From contig JAGAAL010000037.1 of NCBI GenBank assembly GCA_017615245.1, positions 1 to 64,000 on the forward strand: 64,000 nt of DNA. Direction: 5' to 3'. This document shows, in pieces, positions 7,414 through 16,924 of the stretch. The notes beneath the pieces were generated by a model that had not been told where the DNA came from, searched no databases, and saw nothing but the letters and a program-made list of their open reading frames with translations. The translations under genes and the position numbers were made by a program. This stretch comes from Bacteroidaceae bacterium (GTDB taxonomy: Bacteria; Bacteroidota; Bacteroidia; Bacteroidales; Bacteroidaceae). Numbering within the stretch: position 1 is the first letter of the stretch; each line of letters starts with the position of its first letter.

Positions 7414-10400
7414 ATGAAGACTTACAAGATCATTAACAATGTGACAGGTTGGATTGTCTTTGCAATAGCTGCGTTCACCTATTGCTCCACCATCGAACCC
7501 ACAGCCAGTTTTTGGGATTGTCCGGAGTTCATCAGTACAGCAGCGAAGCTGGAAGTAGGACACCCACCTGGCGCACCATTTTTCATGTTAGTAGCAAACC
7601 TGTTCTCACAGTTTGCGAGCGATGCCACCCAGATTGCCAAGATGGTGAACACCATGTCGGCACTGCTGAGTGCTGGATGTATTCTGTTCCTGTTCTGGAC
7701 GGTAACTCATCTCGCAAAGAGGCTGATTTGTGATGACGACGAGAAGATGACGACAGGTCAGCTTATCGCCATCATGGCGAGCGGTGTCGGAGGTGCATTG
7801 ATTTACACTTGGAGCGACACATTCTGGTTCAGTGCTGTGGAAGGCGAAGTATATGCTTTCTCGTCATTCCTAACTGCCCTTGTGTTCTGGCTCATCCTGA
7901 AATGGGAGAACAAGGCAGACGAAGCTGGTAGCGACCGCTGGCTGATTCTCATCGCTTACCTCGTAGGCTTGTCTATTGGTGTTCACCTGCTGAACTTGCT
8001 ATGTATCCCTGCGATGGTATTGGTTTACTATTACAAGCGTTCAAAGAATCCTACAGGCCGTGGTTCACTCATTGCGGTAGGTATCGCAGCTGTCATCATT
8101 GCAGCAGTATTGTATGGTGTGGTTCCTGGCATCATGAAGGTGGGCGGATGGTTCGAGTTGCTGTTTGTCAACATGCTTGGTATGTCGTTCAACACAGGTC
8201 TCTATGTCTATCTCATCCTTTTGGTTGCCTGCCTCGTATGGGCTATCATCGAGACGACAAAAGCTGTGAGCAAAACACGCATGAACATAGCATTCCTACT
8301 CAGTGTAGCAATGCTGGGCATCCCGTTCTATAGCTTCGGCTGGCGTAGTGCGCTCATCGGCATCGTGGTGCTTGCCATTCTTGCAGGTATCATCTTCAAT
8401 TTTAAGAAGATTACATCAAAAAACCTCAACACCATCCTCTTGTGTATGGCACTGATGGTGGTTGGCTATTCATCGTATGCGCTGATTGTTATTCGTTCGA
8501 CAGCCAATCCTCCGATGGACCAGAACTCTCCTGAGGATGTGTTTACCCTCGAGGAGTATCTGGGTCGTGAACAGTATGGCGACCGTCCGTTATTCTATGG
8601 TCCTACCTTCAAGTCAAAGGCCGAAATCATACAGAAGGGCGACAGGTTGGCATACAACACCTCAAAGGGCGCGCCAGTATATCAGCGTAAGGAGAAAGCC
8701 AGTGCTGACGAGAAGGACGAGTACGAAGTAATCCGCGAGAAATTCGATTATATCTATCCGTCTGACCAATGCATGTTATTCCCACGTATCTATGAGGAAC
8801 GCGACGCTTCGAAGTATATCTCGTGGCTGTCAGACGTTCACTATAAGACCGTAAATTATAACATCCCTGGTCAAGGCAGTCAGCAGATTGAGATACCTAC
8901 TCAGTACGACAATATCCGCTTCTTCCTGTCCTACCAGATGAACTTCATGTACTGGCGCTATTTCATGTGGAACTTCGCCGGTCGCCAAAACGACCTTCAA
9001 GGTTTGGGCGAAACAGAGCATGGTAACTGGATTACAGGCTTTAAGTTCCTTGACGACCTCCGTCTCGGCAATCAGGATCTCCTGCCTACCGAATTGAAGG
9101 AGAACAAAGGTCACAACGTGTTCTACTGCTTACCGCTGTTGCTTGGTATCTTCGGTCTGTTGTGGCAGGCGTTTCGCGGCAAGAAGGGCATCCAACAGTT
9201 CTGGGTGGTTTGCTTCCTCTTCTTCATGACGGGTATTGCTATCGTACTGTACCTTAACCAGACACCTGGCCAACCACGTGAACGTGACTACGCCTATGCT
9301 GCGTCGTTCTATGCATTTGCTATTTGGTGCGGCCTCGGTGTTACCGCTATCTTCGCTTGGATTGAGAAACTGTTGAGTAAGCGCCTCAATCATCGTCTGG
9401 GCGCCATCGTTGCATCGGTCATTGCTGTAATCCCTGCGATTGCAGTACCACTTCAGATGGTTAGTCAGACATGGGACGACCATGACCGAAGCGGTAGATA
9501 CATGTGCCGCGATTTCGGATTGAACTACCTCGAGACCATCCCACACGACGGTGTTATCTTCACCAACGGCGACAACGATACCTTCCCTCTTTGGTATAAC
9601 GAGGATACAGAGGGCAATCGTACCGACGTGCGCGTCTGCAACCTTTCGTACTTGCAAACCGACTGGTATATCGACCAGATGAAGCGTCCTGCCTTTGAAG
9701 GAGACCAGCAATCAACACCATTGCCTATCTCATGGACACGTCTGCAATACGTTTCTGGAAAGAACGAAATGACAGAGGTGAATCCACCACTCTTCCTTGG
9801 CGGTCGTGAAATCAAAATGAAAGAGCTCGTTGAAACGATGTATCGTCAAGACCCTGAGACGGCTCGTGCCATATGGGGTGACGAACCGTTTGAACTGAAG
9901 AACGCCATCAAGAAGTTCCTCCTCAAAGAAGATATCCCTGCCGAGTTTGCCGACATGGTGAAGGATCTCCCCTCATGCCTTCCATCCGACACCCTCTATG
10001 TTACTATCAACAAGGATGCCGTATGTAAGTCGGGCATGATGATTCCTGGCGACTCTATCCCTGATAAGATGGTCATCAGCCTCGCTGGTCAGAATACTAT
10101 CCTCAAGAACTTCACTATGATGCTGGAGATGATTGCCCAAAGCAACTTCGAGCGGCCGCTCTACGTTTCTACCACAGTAGGCCCTCAGAACTACGGCAAT
10201 CTGTGGCACCACTTCGTTCAGGAAGGTCTGGCTTGGCGCATCACACCGTTCACTTTCGATGAGAATATGCCGCAGCAAGCGGTGGTCGACTCTGAGAAGA
10301 TGTTCGACAACATGATGAATAAGTACCACTACGGTAACCTGAAGCAACCCAACCTCTATCTCGAAGAGACTACGATGCGTATGTGTTGGACACACCGTCG

Positions 10401-10854
10401 TTGGTTTGCCCACCTCATCACTACCTTGCTCGATGAGGGCAAGAAGGACAAGGCGCTTCAGGCACTCGAGAAGTGTGACGCAGAGATTCCTGCCTACAAC
10501 GTGCCTTACAAGGGTGACAACGGTGGTCTGGAGATAGCTCAAGGATTCATCGCTTGTGGCAAGATCGACAAGGGCGTGGAGATACTCAACGAGATGGAGA
10601 AGACATCACGCGAGTACATCACCTTCTATGCATCGCTTGGCAACGCACGCTTCGCCGCCGCTTGGCGCGACTGTCGCAGCGAGATCTATGCCATTGCAGA
10701 GATACAGCGTTCACTCGAAACATTGGGTAAGTCTGAGGAAGCAGGCACGAAGGCATCGATGTATGCCAAGCAAGCAGAAGACCTCTTGGCATACTTGAAC
10801 CATTCGTACACACTGCTGGCATCACGTGCCGAAAGTCTTGGCGTCAACCCGTAG
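7414..10854 (+). CDS. DUF2723 membrane protein (candidate protein O-glycosyltransferase)
   Basis: 1146 residues. About a dozen membrane segments in the first 360 residues are followed by large extramembrane parts and more segments around 570-690. The N-terminal signature FWDCPEFI ... VGHPPGAPFF (about 33-57) holds the conserved acidic residues typical of DUF2723, a GT-C-like family related to human TMEM260 protein O-mannosyltransferase. The second half contains NGDNDTFPLWYNEDTEG near residue 717 and a helical, TPR-like C-terminus. A role in surface-protein O-glycosylation is inferred from the family. The deacetylase gene starts only 6 bp after its stop. Confidence 0.85.
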   Translation: MKTYKIINNVTGWIVFAIAAFTYCSTIEPTASFWDCPEFISTAAKLEVGHPPGAPFFMLVANLFSQFASDATQIAKMVNTMSALLSAGCILFLFWTVTHLAKRLICDDDEKMTTGQLIAIMASGVGGALIYTWSDTFWFSAVEGEVYAFSSFLTALVFWLILKWENKADEAGSDRWLILIAYLVGLSIGVHLLNLLCIPAMVLVYYYKRSKNPTGRGSLIAVGIAAVIIAAVLYGVVPGIMKVGGWFELLFVNMLGMSFNTGLYVYLILLVACLVWAIIETTKAVSKTRMNIAFLLSVAMLGIPFYSFGWRSALIGIVVLAILAGIIFNFKKITSKNLNTILLCMALMVVGYSSYALIVIRSTANPPMDQNSPEDVFTLEEYLGREQYGDRPLFYGPTFKSKAEIIQKGDRLAYNTSKGAPVYQRKEKASADEKDEYEVIREKFDYIYPSDQCMLFPRIYEERDASKYISWLSDVHYKTVNYNIPGQGSQQIEIPTQYDNIRFFLSYQMNFMYWRYFMWNFAGRQNDLQGLGETEHGNWITGFKFLDDLRLGNQDLLPTELKENKGHNVFYCLPLLLGIFGLLWQAFRGKKGIQQFWVVCFLFFMTGIAIVLYLNQTPGQPRERDYAYAASFYAFAIWCGLGVTAIFAWIEKLLSKRLNHRLGAIVASVIAVIPAIAVPLQMVSQTWDDHDRSGRYMCRDFGLNYLETIPHDGVIFTNGDNDTFPLWYNEDTEGNRTDVRVCNLSYLQTDWYIDQMKRPAFEGDQQSTPLPISWTRLQYVSGKNEMTEVNPPLFLGGREIKMKELVETMYRQDPETARAIWGDEPFELKNAIKKFLLKEDIPAEFADMVKDLPSCLPSDTLYVTINKDAVCKSGMMIPGDSIPDKMVISLAGQNTILKNFTMMLEMIAQSNFERPLYVSTTVGPQNYGNLWHHFVQEGLAWRITPFTFDENMPQQAVVDSEKMFDNMMNKYHYGNLKQPNLYLEETTMRMCWTHRRWFAHLITTLLDEGKKDKALQALEKCDAEIPAYNVPYKGDNGGLEIAQGFIACGKIDKGVEILNEMEKTSREYITFYASLGNARFAAAWRDCRSEIYAIAEIQRSLETLGKSEEAGTKASMYAKQAEDLLAYLNHSYTLLASRAESLGVNP

Positions 10855-10860
10855 TCAAGT

Positions 10861-11502
10861 ATGATTATCGAGCAACCAAGCACGTGGCTCCGTTGGCTCT
10901 ATCCCAGTGCCATCTGGCGCATGTCCCACACGGAACGGGCCGTCTACCTCACCTTCGACGACGGCCCCATCCCAGAAGCGACTCCCTTCATCCTCGACGT
11001 CCTCGATCGTTATGGGGTGAAGGCCACGTTCTTCATGGTAGGCGACAACGTGCGTAAGTATCCTCAGCTCATGGAGGAGATTGCCCGACGCGGACATCGA
11101 CTGGGCAATCATACGTTCAACCATGTCGGCGGATTCAGTTGCTCGAGCAAGGAGTTCCTTCGCAACACCTACAAGGCGGATCGGTTGATTCACTCGCACT
11201 TGATACGCCCCCCACGCGGTTGGATGCGATGGGCGCAATACATGCGTCTGCGGCGCAAGTTCACAATCATCATGTGGGATGTCGTCACCCGCGACTACAG
11301 CCGCCTGCTTACTGCCGACGATGTGGTGAACAACGTGAAACGCTACACCCGCAATGGTAGCATCATTACCTTCCACGACTCCCTGAAAAGTATCGATAAA
11401 CTACGCACTGCACTGCCCCAATCCATAGAGTGGCTGCAGGAGCAAGGTTATGAGTTCCGCTTATTCGATGCCAACCAACCACGAAGCCGACATCTGAAAT
11501 AA
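10861..11502 (+). CDS. NodB-type polysaccharide deacetylase
   Basis: 213 residues, a compact single-domain carbohydrate esterase 4. The motifs are in order: YLTFDDGP (catalytic/metal Asp about 33-34), GNHTFNH (metal His 84 and 88), RPPRGWMR (116-123, in place of the usual RPPYG), MWDVVTRDY (139-146) and TFHDS (170-174, catalytic His). Such enzymes remove acetyl groups from peptidoglycan or exopolysaccharide. No signal peptide is evident, so export or an unusual N-terminal anchor is unclear. It follows the DUF2723 gene by 6 bp and so is probably co-expressed with it. Confidence 0.88.
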   Translation: MIIEQPSTWLRWLYPSAIWRMSHTERAVYLTFDDGPIPEATPFILDVLDRYGVKATFFMVGDNVRKYPQLMEEIARRGHRLGNHTFNHVGGFSCSSKEFLRNTYKADRLIHSHLIRPPRGWMRWAQYMRLRRKFTIIMWDVVTRDYSRLLTADDVVNNVKRYTRNGSIITFHDSLKSIDKLRTALPQSIEWLQEQGYEFRLFDANQPRSRHLK

Positions 11503-11542
11503 AGCCCCCTCAAACTCCCCAAGAGGAGAATTAAGAATCAAT
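11503..11542. repeat. Dispersed CCCCCTC/CTCCCC hairpin-type repeat
   Basis: The short gap between the deacetylase and queG contains AAAGCCCCCTCAAACTCCCC followed by AAGAGGAGAATT, a small inverted repeat. Related sequence occurs at 2608-2645, 46648-46680 and 63166-63204. It looks like a dispersed intergenic element, not a regulator. Confidence 0.5.
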
Positions 11543-12592
11543 ATGAGTAAGAGCATTACCTCCACACTCTCATCTTCCTTCATCAAAGCCGAAGCTACCC
11601 GCCTCGGCTTTGCTGCATGTGGTATTGCTAATGCTCGCACCGTCGAGCCAAAGGTACAAGAGGCCTACGAACGTTGGATAGCTTCCGGACACCAAGCCCA
11701 AATGGCCTACATGAACCGTAATCTTGACCTACGTTATCATCCTGACCTTCTCCTCCCTGGCTGTCGCACCATCATCTCCCTCGCTCTCGACTACACCCCT
11801 ACCGAACGCATTGCACCAGACCATCCCCAAATAGCCTTCTATGTATATGGGCCTGATTACCACGATGTGATGAAAGCACGCATCCGCGAACTTGCCAAAG
11901 CTATTTTCAAGTCTTCTGAACACTCAGACTATTCTGAATACTCCGAGTTAGAGGGGGGCCGCTTTAGAGTTGCCGTTGACACCGCCCCGATGTTGGAACG
12001 CTATTGGGCAGAGAAGAGCGGCATTGGATGGATAGGTCGCCACCGCAACCTCATTGTTCCAGGCTGCGGCAGTTTTGTGTTCCTCGGCGAACTGCTCCTC
12101 ACAACTGATGTCGACCAATACGATAGTCCCATCCCCAACCGCTGTGACACTTGCCACCGCTGTATTGATGCTTGCCCCACCGGTGCCTTATCACAATCCT
12201 CCGAAGAAAATAAATTGGAGGAGGCTTCCTTTGATGCCCGACGATGTCTTTCGTACCTCACCATCGAGCATCGCGGTCCGTTCACCCCTGAGCAGGCAGA
12301 CATTGTCCGTAACCAACCCACCCCACGCTACATCTATGGTTGCGACCGCTGTCAACTGGCTTGTCCACACAATAATAGGGTCTATAAGGCCAACACACCT
12401 TATAAACCCCATGATACTAATACTCCCTTCCAAGCTTCTCCTCGCCTCACCTCCATGACCGCCACCGATTGGGCCACCCTCACTCGCGAGCAATACCAAG
12501 AACTCTTCCGAGGCTCTGCCGTCAAACGCGCCAAATACGAAGGGCTGATGCGGAATATTGAGACAATCTGCTCCCTTAATGAGTGCAAATGA
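11543..12592 (+). CDS. queG: Epoxyqueuosine reductase QueG
   Basis: 349 residues. It reduces epoxyqueuosine to queuosine in tRNA, the last step of the queuosine pathway, using cobalamin and two 4Fe-4S clusters. The clusters are visible as CDTCHRCIDACPTGAL (about 198-213) and CDRCQLACPHN near 270. DTAPMLERYWAEKSGIGWIGRH is split across the region conserved in the family. Oddity: at 11915-11950 four 9-bp repeats encode SEH-SDY-SEY-SEL in a place where the family normally has a short linker, making the protein about 30 residues longer than usual. It ends the + strand run and is convergent with ECF locus C. Confidence 0.93.
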   Translation: MSKSITSTLSSSFIKAEATRLGFAACGIANARTVEPKVQEAYERWIASGHQAQMAYMNRNLDLRYHPDLLLPGCRTIISLALDYTPTERIAPDHPQIAFYVYGPDYHDVMKARIRELAKAIFKSSEHSDYSEYSELEGGRFRVAVDTAPMLERYWAEKSGIGWIGRHRNLIVPGCGSFVFLGELLLTTDVDQYDSPIPNRCDTCHRCIDACPTGALSQSSEENKLEEASFDARRCLSYLTIEHRGPFTPEQADIVRNQPTPRYIYGCDRCQLACPHNNRVYKANTPYKPHDTNTPFQASPRLTSMTATDWATLTREQYQELFRGSAVKRAKYEGLMRNIETICSLNECK

Positions 12593-12608
12593 CGGACTTA
12601 ACCACCTT

Positions 12609-13019
12609 TTAGTTCCTTACCAACAAGTCATAGCGGATGTGGTCGTCTGCAACAGAGCGGCCAATGGATGGTTGAGGATTGCGTGATTTTGCAGAAGCAT
12701 GTGCTGTCTGCCTTGGAGCAGGAGCAGGCGCAGCAGGTACCACCTGAGTCACAGTATCCTGTGGAGGCTGCGATGCAGGTACTTTGATATATACGGTATC
12801 AACGAGTGCCGTAAGTGGAGCATCGTTTTCTGTACCAGCTTGTGTCCATAGGCCTATGAAGAAGCCGATGACGGCTGCCGCAGGAATGGCAATGAGCCAT
12901 GAGGGTACGTGTCGCCAAGGTCTTGTATAGTTAAACTCGGGACAAACATGCAGTTGTTCATTCTCTTCATCTCGCAGCTGGCGAGCGGTACGAATGATGT
13001 CTTGGTTATCGATTTTCAT
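12609..13019 (-). CDS. Single-pass membrane protein, probable anti-sigma factor (locus C)
   Basis: 136 residues. A cytoplasmic N-terminus of about 40 residues (MKIDNQDIIRTARQL...) precedes one membrane segment (about 41-60, LIAIPAAAVIGFFIGLW) and a Pro/Ala/Gln-rich periplasmic tail. No zinc anti-sigma HxxxCxxC motif is present. The gene overlaps the 3' end of the ECF sigma gene by 14 bp, the usual arrangement for a cognate membrane anti-sigma factor. Role inferred from position and topology. Confidence 0.65.
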   Translation of the reverse strand: MKIDNQDIIRTARQLRDEENEQLHVCPEFNYTRPWRHVPSWLIAIPAAAVIGFFIGLWTQAGTENDAPLTALVDTVYIKVPASQPPQDTVTQVVPAAPAPAPRQTAHASAKSRNPQPSIGRSVADDHIRYDLLVRN

Positions 13020-13566
13020 ATTGCTTCAAGTTTTGTTTGATGATATTCATTGCTTTATGCAGACGCGACTTCACAGTACCTTCTGGTAGTCCGGTGATTT
13101 GTGCTATCTGAGGAATGGTCAACTCCTCTTCATAGTGGAGCGAAAAGAGCATGGCATAGGGTTCGGGGAGCTTACGGAGTACCTCCCGTAGGGCATCGCG
13201 AAGGTCTTTCATATCCATCTCGACCTCAACAGAGGCCTCATCGGTGATGTCCACGCCCTCGTCGGAGACAAGCATCAACTGATTACGATGGTGGTTCCTG
13301 CAGAGGTTATAAGCGATGGTATAGAGCCAAGCACGGAAGCTTCGACCTTCATGATAGGTCTCGCGGGCAGCATAGAGTCGCAGGAAAGTGTCGTGCATAA
13401 AATCAGCAGCAAGGTCGGCATCATCACCAAGCCTTCGGACGAAGAAACCCTGCAACCGTCGGGCATAACGGTTGTAGAGTTCCTCGAAGGCACGATTGCT
13501 GCCTCGTGATGCTCGCTGCATCAGTTGTTCATCTGACCGCGATGATAGTCGTAAGGGTATCAGCAT
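13006..13566 (-). CDS. ECF-type RNA polymerase sigma-70 factor (locus C)
   Basis: 186 residues. Region 2 is seen in RAFEELYNRYARRLQGFFVRR and DLAADFMHDTFLRLYAARE with WLYTIAYNLCRNHHR. Region 4 is LPEPYAMLFSLHYEEELT and IPQIAQITGLPEGTVKSRLH (helix-turn-helix, about 140-175). It starts 3 bp after the secreted TPR-like protein gene and overlaps the membrane protein gene, so the three form one transcription unit. The signal it answers to is not shown by the sequence. Confidence 0.92.
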   Translation of the reverse strand: MLIPLRLSSRSDEQLMQRASRGSNRAFEELYNRYARRLQGFFVRRLGDDADLAADFMHDTFLRLYAARETYHEGRSFRAWLYTIAYNLCRNHHRNQLMLVSDEGVDITDEASVEVEMDMKDLRDALREVLRKLPEPYAMLFSLHYEEELTIPQIAQITGLPEGTVKSRLHKAMNIIKQNLKQYENR

Positions 13567-13569
13567 GAC

Positions 13570-14718
13570 TTACTTCTCAATCAGCACGTTCATGTATTCT
13601 TGTTTCTTCTCCTCGCTGAGCGATGTATTACTGATTCCGCTCACCAGTCGTCGCATCAGCCAATCGTATCGCTTCTGGTCATGCTTTTCGTAGTAAGGCA
13701 ACAGGTCGGCAAGCAAAACAGCGTAGTTGGCAGACAGGCGCTGACCTGATGTCCAGTCAGGACGGAACGAAACAAGCAGATACTCCAGCATGTAGCGTTC
13801 CTCTACATTACGACGTTTCACGGCGAGATTGTCATATGACTTCTTTGAGTATTTTAGCAACAGACCTTCGTTGTAGAGGTTTTGCTTCCATGGCTCCATC
13901 GATGACGGAGGTGTGGTCGCGGAGAAATACACCTTACTGCCATACTTGTCGATGATGGTCTGCAGGGCTGCACGCTCGAAGTCCTGGTACGTATCGTAAG
14001 ACCCTGCTTCCCATTCAGGCAAGGAAATATTGAGCTTCCCGTTCAGCCATTGACGATATTCCTTCACCGCGAGGAACGGGATGCATACGATGGTCTTGTC
14101 TTTGTGTTTCCCCATACCCTCCTGAATGAGCCATTTAGGAATGATAGATGTATCACCAGAGCCGATATAGATACCGTCTGCGTCCATACCAGCCAACTCG
14201 TTATAGCCGTAACGCAACACGTTTTCCGAATAAAAGCCACTATCGAAATAGCGCTTCGCCATTTGAGCCATTCGTGGCTCATATCCTTTCATCGCTAAGT
14301 AGCACACCCATTGGTCATAGTCAAAGAACTGCATTTCGTCGGGCAGTTTTGCCAATGCTGCTTCCGCATATTTATCGCCATCTGTTTCGTCAGCAAGATG
14401 ACCGGCACGATAGGCACAGAAATTATATGTATAGCTATCAGGAATGGCCTGCTTCATCTCGCTCATTACCTGACGGACTACGCTGTCAGAATTAGCGCCC
14501 CACCAACCCATATAGTGTGCCGCATGATAATAGTTCAACCATGCTGTCTCATCCTTAGGATTCTTCTGCGTCTGCGCTTTCCACGCCTCTTTTTGTTCTA
14601 CATACCACACAAAATCTTTCTCTGTTACAATCGGACTTTCTACTCTCACAGCTTTTACCTGAGCCATAGCAGCGGAACTGAGCATGACCGACACAACAAA
14701 TAATAATACTCTATTCAT
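13570..14718 (-). CDS. Secreted helical-repeat protein upstream of ECF sigma (locus C)
   Basis: 382 residues with signal peptide (cleavage near AMA-Q, residue 20). The sequence is helix-rich and TPR-like (ETAWLNYYHAAHYMGWW, QFFDYDQWVCYLAMKGY). Around residue 200, IYIGSGDTSIIPKWLIQEG resembles the NGDNDTFPLWY region of the DUF2723 protein encoded at 7414-10854, suggesting a shared soluble module. Being first in the operon of a sigma/anti-sigma pair, it may be the sensed or effector periplasmic component. No specific function is recognised. Confidence 0.7.
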   Translation of the reverse strand: MNRVLLFVVSVMLSSAAMAQVKAVRVESPIVTEKDFVWYVEQKEAWKAQTQKNPKDETAWLNYYHAAHYMGWWGANSDSVVRQVMSEMKQAIPDSYTYNFCAYRAGHLADETDGDKYAEAALAKLPDEMQFFDYDQWVCYLAMKGYEPRMAQMAKRYFDSGFYSENVLRYGYNELAGMDADGIYIGSGDTSIIPKWLIQEGMGKHKDKTIVCIPFLAVKEYRQWLNGKLNISLPEWEAGSYDTYQDFERAALQTIIDKYGSKVYFSATTPPSSMEPWKQNLYNEGLLLKYSKKSYDNLAVKRRNVEERYMLEYLLVSFRPDWTSGQRLSANYAVLLADLLPYYEKHDQKRYDWLMRRLVSGISNTSLSEEKKQEYMNVLIEK

Positions 14719-14875
14719 TCTTTTCTGATTTTTAATGATTAAACGATTGTCAGAGCTCTTTCATTAACGCATACACAGAAAGACGAGAATCGTTCACGAA
14801 AAGGGGAAAAATTTGTAAGAAAAACGCACAGCATCTGGAATGCCATTGATGCTGATACCATACCACCTTATTATA

Positions 14876-15448
14876 TTAATAAATAATAAGTCCGGCTATG
14901 CCGGCAAGGATGATTATGAGGATGGGATGAATTCGGTAAAGACGTGTGCCGACAAAGGCAAAGATAAAGAGAAGTAGGCTGACGACGAACTGGAAGGGGC
15001 TGTCGGAAGGGCTGCCGAAATTGTCGGCCGACATAAGGAGGATGGCAGCAGCGGCAATGAAGCCTACGATAGCAGGACGGAGCACGGAAAAGATGTTGCC
15101 AATGGTTTGATTCTTGCTATACTTCAGCAGTATCTTACTGATGGTGAGCATCAGCAGGAATGGTACCCACAAGACACTGAGCGAGGCGAGGACCGCACCA
15201 AGAACGGCCATCCATTCAGGATAGCCTTCATTGATAACAGCGGTGTAACCGGTATAGGTGGCACAGTTGATGCCGATAGGTCCTGGGGTACTCTGGCTGA
15301 CAGCAACGATATCGGTAAACTCAGCAGACGTAAGCCACTGATTCTTCTCCACCACTTCGTTGTGGATGAGCGACAGCATGGCATAACCGCCTCCGAAGTT
15401 GAAAGCGCCTATCTTAGTGAATACTATAAAGAGTTGCAAGAAAATCAT
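14876..15448 (-). CDS. Chromate transporter half-protein (second of a pair)
   Basis: About 190 residues from the ATG at 15448, which is preferred because the open frame extends upstream into non-homologous sequence. The family signature is FTKIGAFNFGGGYAMLSLIHNEV followed by VSQSTPGPIGINCATYTGY, both duplicated in the neighbouring half. Around six membrane segments. CHR-family proteins export chromate or sulfate-like anions. In Bacteroidetes the transporter is often two short genes, as here. The actual substrate is uncertain. Confidence 0.85.
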   Translation of the reverse strand: MIFLQLFIVFTKIGAFNFGGGYAMLSLIHNEVVEKNQWLTSAEFTDIVAVSQSTPGPIGINCATYTGYTAVINEGYPEWMAVLGAVLASLSVLWVPFLLMLTISKILLKYSKNQTIGNIFSVLRPAIVGFIAAAAILLMSADNFGSPSDSPFQFVVSLLLFIFAFVGTRLYRIHPILIIILAGIAGLIIY

Positions 15449-15476
15449 AAGCCGAATGAAAAGGGAACTATAAACC

Positions 15477-16019
15477 TTAACTATTTGTCTTGAACCGCCC
15501 ATATAAGTAACCTGCCAAGCCTGCGACAAGGATGATCCAGATGGGTGAAACACCGAACAGGGTGATAAGCAGGCAGGAAACCACAGGTATCCACAGATTA
15601 CTGAGGGAGAGTTTTGCAGCTCGTGCCATCGAGAAACAAGGCGCAGCTATCAACGCCACGACAGCCGGGCGTACACCCATAAATATCTTTTCGATGTAGA
15701 TATTATCCTTGAAAGCACGGAAGAACATAGCGATAAGCAGAATGGATACGATGGAAGGTAGCGCAACACCAAAGGAAGCAACAATACCACCAAGCACACC
15801 CATAGTCTTATTGCCAATGTGGCTCGCCATGTTGATGGCAAACAGGCCTGGAGTGCTCTGTGCCACGATGAGAACATCCATGAACTCTTCGCGGGTGAGC
15901 CATTGATGCCGATCGACGATGTCTTTCTCCATAATCGGCACCATAGCATAACCGCCACCGAGGGTGAAGGCGCCAATCTTCGCAAAGACAAGGAACATAC
16001 TCAGGAGATTCGTATTCAT
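15477..16019 (-). CDS. Chromate transporter half-protein (first of a pair)
   Basis: About 180 residues from ATG 16019, which overlaps the acyltransferase stop as ATGA. It has the same signature as its partner: FAKIGAFTLGGGYAMVPIMEKD and VAQSTPGLFAINMASHIG. Roughly six membrane helices. The two halves probably form one antiparallel transporter. Overlap with an LPS-lipid acyltransferase gene indicates translational coupling, although a functional link to lipid A is not evident. Confidence 0.85.
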   Translation of the reverse strand: MNTNLLSMFLVFAKIGAFTLGGGYAMVPIMEKDIVDRHQWLTREEFMDVLIVAQSTPGLFAINMASHIGNKTMGVLGGIVASFGVALPSIVSILLIAMFFRAFKDNIYIEKIFMGVRPAVVALIAAPCFSMARAAKLSLSNLWIPVVSCLLITLFGVSPIWIILVAGLAGYLYGRFKTNS

Positions 16020-16924
16020 AACTGCCGCTCCTCCCATTCTTCTTTGGTGCGCGTCCATCGTTTGTGCGTCCAAAGCCACAGTTCTGGATGCATGCGGATA
16101 TCCTGCTCCAATAGTTCCATATAACGGTCGGTAATCTGGTAGTTATCAATCTCTAAAGGATTCAAGGTAATAGGGATAGCGCGACATTGATAGTAACCGC
16201 GCTTCACGCGAGTGACCCTACCGTAATAGACCAAAGAATTCAGTTTCTTGGCTACCTCCTCTGTACCGATGAATACGGCGGAATCGTGACCAAGGAAGGG
16301 ACTAAAATGATGGATGGCATCCCATCGAGGCTGCTGGTCGGCAATCATGCCACAAATGACAGGTTTATCGCCAACATTCAGCTGCAGCAATCGACGAACC
16401 GTCTTACGCATTGGGATACACTCACCGCCGTATTGTTCTCTCAAATCGAGGAAGAGACGGTCGAACACGTCGTTGTTGAGCGGATGATACACCTGCGAAC
16501 ACTGCACACCTGGAGTCCAATACTGCAATGATGCAATCCATTCCCAATTACCGAAATGCCCTAACATCATAAACAGAATGTTCTGTTTGGAGTTGAAGTT
16601 CGCGATGGCTTCATCGCAATCAACAAACACCATACGCCGCATCATCTCTTCACGCGACATGGAGAACTGCTTGATCATCTCAACGAAAAGGTCGCAGAAC
16701 TGATGATAAAAGGCAGATTCGATGTTCTTTATTTCCTGTAAGGTTTTCTCAGGGAAGCACTCCGTGAGTTGCTGACGCACCAGTTGACAACGATAGAACG
16801 CACGGACGAAAGGACACACCATGTCGGAAATACCATAGAGCACACGCATCGGTAAGAGCGAAATGACGTAGAACGAGGTTCGTACGATATGGTATAATAT
16901 ATTCTGTGCTTTACTGAGCTTCAT
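16016..16924 (-). CDS. LpxL/HtrB-type lipid A acyltransferase
   Basis: 302 residues. It adds a secondary acyl chain to lipid A at the inner membrane. The HX4E catalytic motif is visible as HFGNWE (His 123, Glu 128), with an N-terminal hydrophobic segment (about 13-33) and a conserved DQQPRWDAIHHFSPFLG region near 225. Length agrees with the family. It overlaps the upstream heptosyltransferase gene by 14 bp and the downstream transporter gene by 4 bp, so all are one operon, consistent with outer-membrane lipid assembly. Confidence 0.88.
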   Translation of the reverse strand: MKLSKAQNILYHIVRTSFYVISLLPMRVLYGISDMVCPFVRAFYRCQLVRQQLTECFPEKTLQEIKNIESAFYHQFCDLFVEMIKQFSMSREEMMRRMVFVDCDEAIANFNSKQNILFMMLGHFGNWEWIASLQYWTPGVQCSQVYHPLNNDVFDRLFLDLREQYGGECIPMRKTVRRLLQLNVGDKPVICGMIADQQPRWDAIHHFSPFLGHDSAVFIGTEEVAKKLNSLVYYGRVTRVKRGYYQCRAIPITLNPLEIDNYQITDRYMELLEQDIRMHPELWLWTHKRWTRTKEEWEERQL

